Shown: piece after piece, positions 23,973 to 29,136 of the stretch
Numbering within the stretch: position 1 is the stretch's first letter
Layout of the letters: every line of letters starts with the position of its first letter
Assembly: GCA_905209725.1 (NCBI GenBank)
Contig: CAJLTZ010000024.1
Span: 1-29,136 of the forward strand
DNA length: 29,136 bases
Direction: 5' to 3'
Origin: an uncultured Muribaculaceae bacterium
GTDB lineage: Bacteria; Bacteroidota; Bacteroidia; Bacteroidales; Muribaculaceae
Made by a program: the position numbers and the translations under genes
The notes under the pieces: generated by a model
What the model was told of the DNA's origin: nothing
Databases searched by the model: none
What the model saw: only the letters and a program-made list of their open reading frames with translations

Positions 23973-26084
23973 TCATCTCAGAGTCAATTTCACTTTTTCT
24001 CCCCGCCGATAGCGCGAGCCCGCAGCCGGCACCTGCGCCACCACCTTCCCGCTTCCCGTGAGCGAGACATTCAGCCCCTTGCCCTCCAGCGTCCTCACGG
24101 CCGACCGGGCGTCATAGCCCTTCACGTCGGGAATGCCTGCGCCTTGCGGCGCATATGGAATCCTTGCCACGCTCTTGCTCCCCACAGCCTTTGCCACGCC
24201 CGCATAATCATCTTTACCCGAGGCCATCACCACTGGCTTTGAGTCGCAGCGCGTTGCCGTATAGGTCGAGACGTTATTGAGCATGCCGCGCGAGAACATC
24301 TTGATCGCCATATTCTTTACCACCTGCCCCGAGGTGCGGTTGGCCGAATTGCCGGCTCCGGAGAGTACCAGACAGATGCAGCTGTACTGCGGATTCTCAT
24401 AGGGGAAGAAGCCTGCGAACGCATAGCGGCGCTTGCTGTGGTTGTATACCCCCTTCTCCACAGGATAGGCCGTGCCGGTCTTGCCAACCACCGTCACCCT
24501 GTCGTCGCGCACCAGTCGCGCCGTGCCATGCTCGCCCCATACCACCTCGCGGATGCACTCGCGCACCTTCCGTGCCGTGGCTGCCGAGCATATCGAGTCG
24601 CGGATATATTGGATCTTCAGCACTGAGTCGCGCCCATCCTCGTCGATGAGGCTGCGCACGAGATGCGGACGGACATATTTGCCGTCGTTGGCGATGGCAT
24701 TATATACGGAGAGCGTGAATAGCGGCGGAAGCTCGGTGTTGTAGCCATATGCCTGACGGGCAAGGTCGAGATGGCGCGCCGTCATCGTGATGTTGTTGCC
24801 GTGTGAGTCCTGAGGAAGAAGCTTGCGGATGCGCGGGATGCACTCCCCGGCGATGCCCGAACGTATAGGCTCAAAGAAGCCCAATCCCTCCAGGCGGTCG
24901 TGCCATTTTGCCGGATCCTGAGAATATCCACGGAATATCACGCGCGAGATGCCGGTGTTGGACGACTGCTCTATCACCTGCTTCATCGTCTTCATACCTC
25001 CGCCGTGCGGGTCGGATGTACGCATAAACGGACTGCAGTCCACCATATCGTTCACCGAGTGAACAAGCCCGTCCTCAAAGGCTATCATAAGGGATATCGG
25101 CTTCATCACAGATCCCGGCTCGTAGGGGAGGACTGCCCTATTGAGAGCCTCGCCATATGTGCCGTCGTCGAGAAGCTCGATGTTGGATATCGCCTTGATT
25201 TCGCCGGTCTTGACCTCCATCAGGATTGCTGTGCCCCACTCTGCGTTGGCCTCTGAGCATATCTTGTGAAGTTCCTCTTCGAGCATGTCCTGCAGGTCGA
25301 TATTGATAGTGGTGTGGATATCGAAGCCTCGGCGTGCCGGAGTAGACACCCAGTTGCTGATGCCATTTGTCAGCGCCACCTTCTTCGAAAGTCCCGGCGT
25401 GCCATAAAGCAGCGAGTCAAGGTCCTTCTCAAGGCCCGAATATCCGTGCACCTGCCCCGTGCGCGCATCCTCGTTCACACGACCGATGCTGCGGTAGGCC
25501 ATCTTCCCGAAGGGATACATCCGAACATTCTTTGTTTCCTTATATAGCGGCGTGCGCGAGCCCTTGAATTCGCAGAGGAATGGAAATCCCTTTACTCGCT
25601 CGAAATCCTCCAATGTCCCTTTCTTCACCAAACGCAGGGCGCGTGTGCGCTTCTCTTGTGGCTTCTCAAACTCTGCTTTCAGTTTGGAGTGCCAACTATA
25701 TTTCTTTATGCTGTCGGGGTTCGTGCCAATGTTGGCGCGGCGAGGATAATATTTGTCAAGGGAGTCGGCAAGGGCGTCGATCTTCTTCCATGGAATCGCC
25801 GGCATATCGTTGATTTTATTGTGGCGAAGATCTATCTTGATATCATATACCTTCAGATTGCAAGCCAGGATCGAACCATTGTCGGCAAGGATATTTCCCC
25901 GCTCCGGACGAATAGTGTCAAGACGCGACAATTCGCGCTTCGCTCGCTCATTCCAAGCCGGTGCCTCCACGATGGTCGTGGTGAAAAGCTTTACCGTCAG
26001 TGCCAATGCGAAAAACACAAAGCCAATAGTAATCAATCCGTATCGGAAGAGTATATGCTTCTTGTTGTTTTGTTTTGTAGCCAT
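23973..26084 (-). CDS. ftsI: Septal penicillin-binding protein with C-terminal PASTA domain
   Basis: Class B PBP (transpeptidase) that crosslinks septal peptidoglycan with FtsW. The 703-residue protein has one membrane segment (about 14-33), a PBP dimerisation domain (RPERGNILADNG at 59-70) and a transpeptidase domain with SVMK (Ser325-Lys328), SSN (374-376) and KTGT (535-538). A single PASTA-like module occupies about 645-703 (from the IPDVKGYDARSAV region to the end). PASTA-bearing PBPs are common in Bacteroidetes. The cluster position between ftsL and murE identifies it as FtsI rather than PBP2. The 86-bp gap before it is filled by the longest heptad block of the window. Confidence 0.95.
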   Translation of the reverse strand: MATKQNNKKHILFRYGLITIGFVFFALALTVKLFTTTIVEAPAWNERAKRELSRLDTIRPERGNILADNGSILACNLKVYDIKIDLRHNKINDMPAIPWKKIDALADSLDKYYPRRANIGTNPDSIKKYSWHSKLKAEFEKPQEKRTRALRLVKKGTLEDFERVKGFPFLCEFKGSRTPLYKETKNVRMYPFGKMAYRSIGRVNEDARTGQVHGYSGLEKDLDSLLYGTPGLSKKVALTNGISNWVSTPARRGFDIHTTINIDLQDMLEEELHKICSEANAEWGTAILMEVKTGEIKAISNIELLDDGTYGEALNRAVLPYEPGSVMKPISLMIAFEDGLVHSVNDMVDCSPFMRTSDPHGGGMKTMKQVIEQSSNTGISRVIFRGYSQDPAKWHDRLEGLGFFEPIRSGIAGECIPRIRKLLPQDSHGNNITMTARHLDLARQAYGYNTELPPLFTLSVYNAIANDGKYVRPHLVRSLIDEDGRDSVLKIQYIRDSICSAATARKVRECIREVVWGEHGTARLVRDDRVTVVGKTGTAYPVEKGVYNHSKRRYAFAGFFPYENPQYSCICLVLSGAGNSANRTSGQVVKNMAIKMFSRGMLNNVSTYTATRCDSKPVVMASGKDDYAGVAKAVGSKSVARIPYAPQGAGIPDVKGYDARSAVRTLEGKGLNVSLTGSGKVVAQVPAAGSRYRRGEKVKLTLR

Positions 26085-26101
26085 CCGTTCCCGCTATATC
26101 A

Positions 26102-26178
26102 ATAATTCAAACTTCTAATTTCTAATTTCTAATCCCTAATTCCTAATCCCTAATTCCTAATCCCTAATCCCTAATTCC
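26102..26178 (-). repeat. Longest heptad repeat block, ftsL / ftsI gap
   Basis: Eleven 7-bp units in unbroken phase over 77 bp. Nine are TAATCCC, TAATTCC or TAATTTC on the plus strand (GGGATTA, GGAATTA, GAAATTA on the mRNA strand); the two nearest ftsI are degenerate. The ftsL stop TAG (26171-26173) lies within the block, which ends 17 bp before the ftsI ATG. Confidence 0.95.
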
Positions 26179-26578
26179 CTTCCATAATGAGTTCATAGGG
26201 TGGTTGCTCCTGAAATTCGAGCGAGAGACCTTTCTCCCTCACGAGGCGGCGCATCTCCGTTTCGCGGATCAGCGACATATAGTTCGCCTTCTGCTGGAGC
26301 TTGTTGCTCTCGGCTCGCTGAAGCTCGGTGTTGAGCCTCTTGATCTCCGCCATCTTCGTCTTTGTCTGATAGCGAAGGCCAATCAGGGCAATCACGGCCA
26401 CCACCAATACCAATAGAAGCCACGCATTGTGTCGGAAGAATTCTACGGATATGGTACGTCCGTAGCGGAATTCCTGCAGCCAGGAATAGCGTTTCTCCTC
26501 CTCCTGCGGCTCATCGACCCTCCTCTTCCCTTTGGGGAAAGTGGCACGGCCATCTTCGTTGTTCTTTCCCTTTGCCAT
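26171..26578 (-). CDS. ftsL: FtsL-like cell division protein
   Basis: A 135-residue bitopic protein in the ftsL position between rsmH and ftsI. A basic and acidic N-terminal cytoplasmic part (1-50) is followed by one membrane helix (51-69) and a periplasmic coiled coil (about 72-105, with the KRLNTELQRAESNKLQQK heptad pattern), then an EMRRLVREKGL segment and a short tail, matching the FtsL/FtsL-like family in Bacteroidetes. FtsL is presumed to hold FtsW and FtsI in the divisome with FtsQ. Sequence similarity in this family is weak, so position and architecture carry the call. It begins 2 bp after rsmH. Confidence 0.85.
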   Translation of the reverse strand: MAKGKNNEDGRATFPKGKRRVDEPQEEEKRYSWLQEFRYGRTISVEFFRHNAWLLLVLVVAVIALIGLRYQTKTKMAEIKRLNTELQRAESNKLQQKANYMSLIRETEMRRLVREKGLSLEFQEQPPYELIMEGN

Positions 26579-26580
26579 CC

Positions 26581-27495
26581 TTAGTCCTCTCTTTTTTCAG
26601 CTATACGCAGTTTGGCGCTCCGGCTCCGCGGATTGCGTTCCACTTCCTCTTCCGAAGGTGCTATCGGGCTTCGCGTCACTGCAATCCAGGGCGTAAGCAC
26701 ATTTCCATAGAAGTCCTTCTCCATTTTCCCCTCCACATTCCCTGAGCGGATGAAGTTCTTCACCATACGGTCCTCGATGGAATGGTAGGTGATCACCGCC
26801 AGGCGTCCTCCGGGACGCAGGGCCTTGAGGCTTTGCTGCAGAAGGGCACGCAGGGCATCCATCTCGCCGTTCACCTCGATGCGGAGTGCCTGAAACACCT
26901 GTGCAAGGTCTTTCTTCTCCTGTCGCGGATTGAGTGTGCCGCGTACGGTCTCCACCAGTTCGCCGGTGGTGAGGATAGGGGAGTGGTCTCTCCTTTTCAC
27001 TATCGCGTTGGCTATCGCGCCGGGGCGTTTCAGGTCGGTATATGTGCGGAACAGACGTTCCAGTGATGCGGAGTCATAGTCGCGGAGCAGGGTAGAGGCT
27101 GTCACCTCTCCTCTTCGGTTCATGCGCATGTCGAGCGGCGCATCCGTGCGGAATGAGAAGCCGCGTTCCGCGCTGTCGAAATGATGAAACGAAACCCCAA
27201 GGTCGGCCAGAATGCCGTCAACCTGGTTATATCCGTAGAAATGCAGGAAGTTTGTGAGATAGCGGAAATCGGAATGAACAAATGTAAATCGCGAATCCTC
27301 CGGGGCATTGGCAAGCGCATCTATATCCCTGTCAAAACCGAGGAGATGGCCTTCATTCCCCAGACGGGAAAGGATGCCGCGTGAGTGGCCGCCGCCACCA
27401 AAGGTGGCGTCAACATATACTCCGCCCGGCTTAATGCCCAAGCCGTCAAGTGCTTCCGGCAGCAGCGCCGGTATATGATAAACCTCAGTATCCAT
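26581..27495 (-). CDS. rsmH: 16S rRNA (cytosine-1402-N4)-methyltransferase
   Basis: SAM-dependent methyltransferase acting on 16S rRNA C1402; first gene of the dcw cluster here. The 304-residue protein has the start YHIPALLPEAL (about 6-16), the SAM-binding region YVDATFGGGGHSRGIL (about 27-42), ILADLGVSFHHFDSAERGFSF (landmarks: ADLGVS, GFSF; about 95-114) and the C-terminal NPRSRSAKLR. Length is normal. It begins a tightly packed series with ftsL 2 bp downstream. The usual upstream partner mraZ is missing; instead a candidate promoter lies about 120 bp upstream. Confidence 0.96.
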   Translation of the reverse strand: MDTEVYHIPALLPEALDGLGIKPGGVYVDATFGGGGHSRGILSRLGNEGHLLGFDRDIDALANAPEDSRFTFVHSDFRYLTNFLHFYGYNQVDGILADLGVSFHHFDSAERGFSFRTDAPLDMRMNRRGEVTASTLLRDYDSASLERLFRTYTDLKRPGAIANAIVKRRDHSPILTTGELVETVRGTLNPRQEKKDLAQVFQALRIEVNGEMDALRALLQQSLKALRPGGRLAVITYHSIEDRMVKNFIRSGNVEGKMEKDFYGNVLTPWIAVTRSPIAPSEEEVERNPRSRSAKLRIAEKRED

Positions 27496-27616
27496 TAATC
27501 AGATTCGCGCGATTACAGTTAGCCGCACCCCGCTTTAATCATTCATACCCACCAATGGAGAGACGGGATGTTTAGGCATTTAGGCAGTTGAGAAAAAGCG
27601 AAATGTTTTTGAAGCG

Positions 27617-27650
27617 TAAAGTTAGTTATTTTTTGTAAATTATTTACAAT
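27617..27650 (-). promoter_or_regulatory. Candidate promoter of the dcw cluster
   Basis: On the minus strand, ATTG (27647-27650) and, 22 bp on, TAACTTTA (27617-27624) fit the Bacteroidetes TTTG / TAnnTTTG pattern with one mismatch in each box and a slightly long spacer. Between them is a perfect 6-bp inverted repeat, GTAAAT-T-ATTTAC (27635-27647), that could be an operator. The match is moderate and unproven. Confidence 0.35.
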
Positions 27651-27720
27651 CCCAAATCCGAAATCTCGCAATTTCCTCCAAAAATTTATCTACACCCCTC
27701 CCCCATCCCCCCAATCCCAT

Positions 27721-27765
27721 CTCCTTCCATCTCCTTCCATCTCCTTCCATCTCCTTCCATCTCCT
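27721..27765. repeat. 10-bp tandem repeat
   Basis: Four exact copies of CTCCTTCCAT plus half a fifth, with CCCAT just before them as a possible worn copy. It has a different period from the 7-bp blocks and a strong strand bias (pyrimidines on the plus strand). It is a candidate variable-number repeat about 230-270 bp upstream of rsmH. Confidence 0.9.
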
Positions 27766-27789
27766 CATTGCATATTCCCTTTTCTTCTT

Positions 27790-27817
27790 TTTTACTGCGG
27801 TGAGGCGGAAGCCGAAC
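27790..27817. repeat. Dispersed 28-bp element, copy 3
   Basis: Third copy, with core at 27797-27816 and TTTTAC at its left, in the gap upstream of the dcw cluster, 14 bp from a heptad block. Same orientation as the other copies. Confidence 0.75.
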
Positions 27818-27831
27818 AAGAGCCCCGCCCC

Positions 27832-27869
27832 AATCATCAATCAAAAATCCCATCCATTCTTCAATCCTC
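27832..27869 (-). repeat. Heptad repeat block at the end of the AraC remnant
   Basis: Units AATCATC, AATCAAA, AATCCCA and, after a short irregular stretch, AATCCTC on the plus strand, the same type as before murC. The stop of the AraC-type remnant (27861-27863) is formed inside it. Confidence 0.65.
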
Positions 27870-28052
27870 GGGCGGGGTAAGGATCATCTTCTGGTAGATG
27901 GAGGGGGTCACGCCTGTGAGGCGCTTGAAGGAGTCGATGAAGGAGCTCGCTGATTTTATTCCTACTGATTCCGCGATTCCCTGGATGGTGTAATTCCCGT
28001 AATGGTCTTTGTCTGTGATGCGGCGGCGAGCCTCTTTTACCGAATCTTCATT
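27861..28052 (-). pseudogene. AraC-type regulator, C-terminal remnant
   Basis: Translating the minus strand to the stop at 27861 gives the last helix-turn-helix of an AraC/XylS regulator of the Bacteroidetes type. Landmarks are NEDSVKEARRRITD, then YTIQGIAESVGIKSASSF, then IDSFKRLTGVTPSIYQK and a short acidic end: about 63 residues against 120 or more for a full DNA-binding domain. The frame is open upstream for another 45 codons without Met, and those codons cross a strong hairpin (28067-28102) and do not resemble the first helix-turn-helix or a sensor domain. This is therefore a degraded fragment, not a functional gene. Confidence 0.75.
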
Positions 28053-28066
28053 GGTTGTTATATGAC

Positions 28067-28102
28067 AATCGGGCAGAAGCCGTGGTGGCCTCCTGCCCGA
28101 TT
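28067..28102 (-). terminator. Strong hairpin downstream of the SRPBCC-like gene
   Basis: Arms 28067-28081 and 28087-28102 share an uninterrupted 10-bp stem (AATCGGGCAG with CTGCCCGATT), plus an imperfect inner GCC/GGC part and a five-base loop. It lies 100 bp beyond the stop of the SRPBCC-like gene on the minus strand. The T-tract after it is poor on the minus strand and better on the plus strand (ATTTCC), so terminator function and direction are uncertain. Confidence 0.4.
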
Positions 28103-28202
28103 TCCTATTGTAATCTACCTTAAAATTTTTCTGTTTTGCCGTGCTTCCCGCGCCTTGATGTGTGATTCCTTTGCGTAGGCTCGTTTGCCCTCAGACGGGC
28201 TC

Positions 28203-28721
28203 TTAGTCGTGTTTTTTGGCGTATTCTGCCAAGTCGGCGAGAGCGCCCATTAATCGTGAACCGATAAGGCCGACATCCTTCGGGGCTTTATCTCCCTTGA
28301 TTGAGATGGCTGCGTCGAGAGCGAAATCGCCATCCTTGCCTGGTACGCCCACGAGGAATTCAACCACCATAGTGTAAATTTCCTTGCCGTCGCGGTCGAA
28401 TGCCGTGCCACGATATGCCAGACGTCCGCTGCGGTCGTCCTTGGGATGCGTCTCGCAGATCACAAAGCATCTTACTCGCTTCTCCGACTGAGTGTCGTAA
28501 TAAAACTCTGCCTTGTCGAAGAGGTGGGGGTCAATCTGGGCCGAGTCCTCGAAATTGATGTCGATAATCGATTTGTCGAAACGGGGCCATTCCGTGAAAT
28601 TTATAAGATTCCGCCATATGTGTTCGGGCGTGAGTCCTTTCACCGTCACTCCTACAGATGCGAAACAATCTGCATCAGTCGCCGCATAATCGGGCGCGAA
28701 CTTAATCTTGTCTTTAATCAT
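28203..28721 (-). CDS. SRPBCC-like (START/Bet v1 fold) protein
   Basis: A 172-residue soluble protein from the ATG at 28721 (a TTG ten codons upstream is rejected because its extra residues cross into the IS end). The pattern resembles the SRPBCC superfamily of hydrophobic-ligand-binding proteins: a strand with ASVGVTVKGLTPEHIWRNL, then NFTEWPRFDKSI, long beta strands with AEFYYDT, KRVRCFVICETHP and TMVVEFLVG, and a C-terminal helix (GSRLMGALADLAEYAKKHD) that would cap the cavity. The ligand is unknown and the family call is moderate. An IS982-type element has landed about 20 bp upstream, so the native promoter is probably gone or displaced. There is no evident link to the dcw cluster. Confidence 0.6.
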   Translation of the reverse strand: MIKDKIKFAPDYAATDADCFASVGVTVKGLTPEHIWRNLINFTEWPRFDKSIIDINFEDSAQIDPHLFDKAEFYYDTQSEKRVRCFVICETHPKDDRSGRLAYRGTAFDRDGKEIYTMVVEFLVGVPGKDGDFALDAAISIKGDKAPKDVGLIGSRLMGALADLAEYAKKHD

Positions 28722-28758
28722 AACGCGAGTTCGGGATAAGCGATCCCCCAAGAAAGTT

Positions 28759-28788
28759 GAATCGGCAACCTGAAAAAGTTGCCGATTC
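28759..28788 (+). terminator. Perfect hairpin in the IS left end
   Basis: An 11-bp perfect stem (GAATCGGCAAC with GTTGCCGATTC) has an 8-base A-rich loop and is followed on the plus strand by TTTT, the layout of an intrinsic terminator. Placed before the transposase promoter, it could block read-through transcription entering the element. Confidence 0.55.
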
Positions 28789-28789
28789 T

Positions 28790-28821
28790 TTTGGTAATAT
28801 CACTGATATGTAGTAATTTAG
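28790..28821 (+). promoter_or_regulatory. Predicted transposase promoter
   Basis: TTTG (28790-28793), a 20-bp spacer, then TAATTTAG (28814-28821): an exact -33 box and a one-mismatch -7 box for the Bacteroidetes sigma factor. The expected start lies about 20 bp before the transposase ATG. The -33 box overlaps the T-run of the hairpin. Confidence 0.6.
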
Positions 28822-28847
28822 AGGTAGCAAACAATAAATACTGTATC

Positions 28848-29136
28848 ATGATTACCGAGAGTAAAGTTACTGAAATTTTCTGTATTGCGGATGATTTTTG
28901 CAAAGAATTTGAAGTCGAGATGGCAAAAAACTCCCTTCCGTCCTCTCCTGACGCCCCGAAACGCCGCCGGAAGCGCATGATGTCCGATGCGGAGGTCATC
29001 ACGATTCTGATCTGCTTCCACTTCAACACCTATCGCAACTTCAAGCATTATTATCTTTCATGCGTGTGCGGACAATGGAAACATCTGTTTCCCCGGACAT
29101 TCTCCTACAGCCGCTTCGTGGAGATAATGCCGCGCT
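28848..29136 (+). CDS. IS982-family transposase, N-terminal part
   Basis: The first 96 codons of a transposase, running off the window. The start MITESKVTEIFCIADDFCKEF, the basic cluster PKRRRKRMMSDAEVITILICF and the following HFNTYRNFKHYYL and LFPRTFSYSRFVE segments (landmarks only: FCIADDF, SDAEVITILICFH, FKHYY, SYSRFVE) match IS982 transposases known from Bacteroides and Porphyromonas. The catalytic DDE residues would lie mostly beyond the window. The gene is divergent from the SRPBCC gene. The frame is intact as far as seen. Confidence 0.88.
   Translation, partial: MITESKVTEIFCIADDFCKEFEVEMAKNSLPSSPDAPKRRRKRMMSDAEVITILICFHFNTYRNFKHYYLSCVCGQWKHLFPRTFSYSRFVEIMPR

Larger units (their letters stand above)
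27496..27860. other. Leader and repeat-rich gap upstream of the dcw cluster
   Basis: No gene. Reading toward rsmH, it contains one heptad block (27832-27869), one copy of the 28-bp element (27790-27817), a run of 10-bp tandem repeats (27721-27765), a candidate promoter (27617-27650), and a leader of roughly 115 bp. Within the leader, TTTAGGCA is duplicated in tandem at 27571-27586 (plus strand). A 66-codon open frame through the tandem repeats is of repeat origin and is not called as a gene. Confidence 0.6.
28743..29136 (+). mobile_element. IS982-family insertion sequence, left part only
   Basis: The transposase gene identifies the element; the rest lies beyond the window. The left boundary is inferred near 28743 (a CCCCCAAGAAAGTTGAA stretch), where the sequence changes from the SRPBCC gene leader. 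Neither the second inverted repeat nor target duplications can be seen, so the exact end is uncertain. The end contains a perfect hairpin (28759-28788) and a good transposase promoter (28790-28821). Confidence 0.7.

Noticed and set aside
26102..26178. CRISPR-like array
   Set aside because: Units are 7 bp with no spacers; this is a simple tandem repeat.
27640..27840. 66-codon minus-strand open frame upstream of rsmH
   Set aside because: Its residues come from the 10-bp tandem repeat and the 28-bp element; no family resemblance.
28718..29048. Two overlapping minus-strand open frames at the right edge
   Set aside because: Both are antisense to the IS982-type transposase, which has clear family sequence and its own promoter.

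Overview
This window is a Bacteroidales chromosome segment, most likely family Muribaculaceae or a close relative. That placement is inferred from the protein families (DUF4294, a PCMD-domain lipoprotein/secreted protein, WbqC next to a ~490-residue LepB, viroplasmin-type RNase H, a PASTA-bearing division PBP), from the Bacteroidetes-type promoters (TTTG / TAnnTTTG), and from moderate GC with AT-rich gaps. It could not be confirmed by a database search.

Every host gene, about 27 in a row, lies on the minus strand, so read the window from right to left. At the right edge (28743-29136) is the left end and first 96 codons of an IS982-type transposase on the plus strand, cut off by the window end. 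It sits just upstream of a SRPBCC-like gene. A gene-poor stretch follows (27496-28202), holding the broken C-terminus of an AraC-type regulator, tandem repeats, and the probable promoter of the cell-wall/division cluster. No mraZ is present where it usually stands.

Positions 27495 to 12012 hold a complete dcw cluster in the order rsmH, ftsL, ftsI(PBP), murE, mraY, murD, ftsW, murG, murC, ftsQ, ftsA, ftsZ. Together these make UDP-MurNAc peptides (MurC, D, E; the MurE DNPR motif points to meso-diaminopimelate), lipid I and lipid II (MraY, MurG), and the septal polymerase, crosslinking enzyme and cytoskeletal ring (FtsW, FtsI, FtsL, FtsQ, FtsA, FtsZ). murF, murB and ddl are not in the window. 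Downstream follow an RlmL-type rRNA methyltransferase with a repetitive basic tail, a membrane protein, pdxB, a viroplasmin-RNase H, queG, rnpA, yidD, a TatD-like hydrolase, two exported proteins, dapB (the meso-DAP pathway, matching MurE), lepB, a WbqC-like protein and a DUF4294 protein. A 224-bp gap with no recognisable gene ends the window.

The most striking feature is not a gene. Nearly every intercistronic gap longer than about 20 bp is filled with 7-bp tandem repeats. The repeat sequence differs from gap to gap (on the mRNA strand GAATTTT, GGGATTA/GGAATTA, GATATTT, GGGAATA, CAGAAGT, GATGATT and others), but the 7-bp period is kept. The repeats run into coding sequence: they supply the stop codons of ftsL, ftsW, queG, tatD and the membrane protein, the start codon and first residues of murC, and the TTG start of rnpA. 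A separate dispersed 28-bp element occurs three times, each time in a gap close to such repeats.
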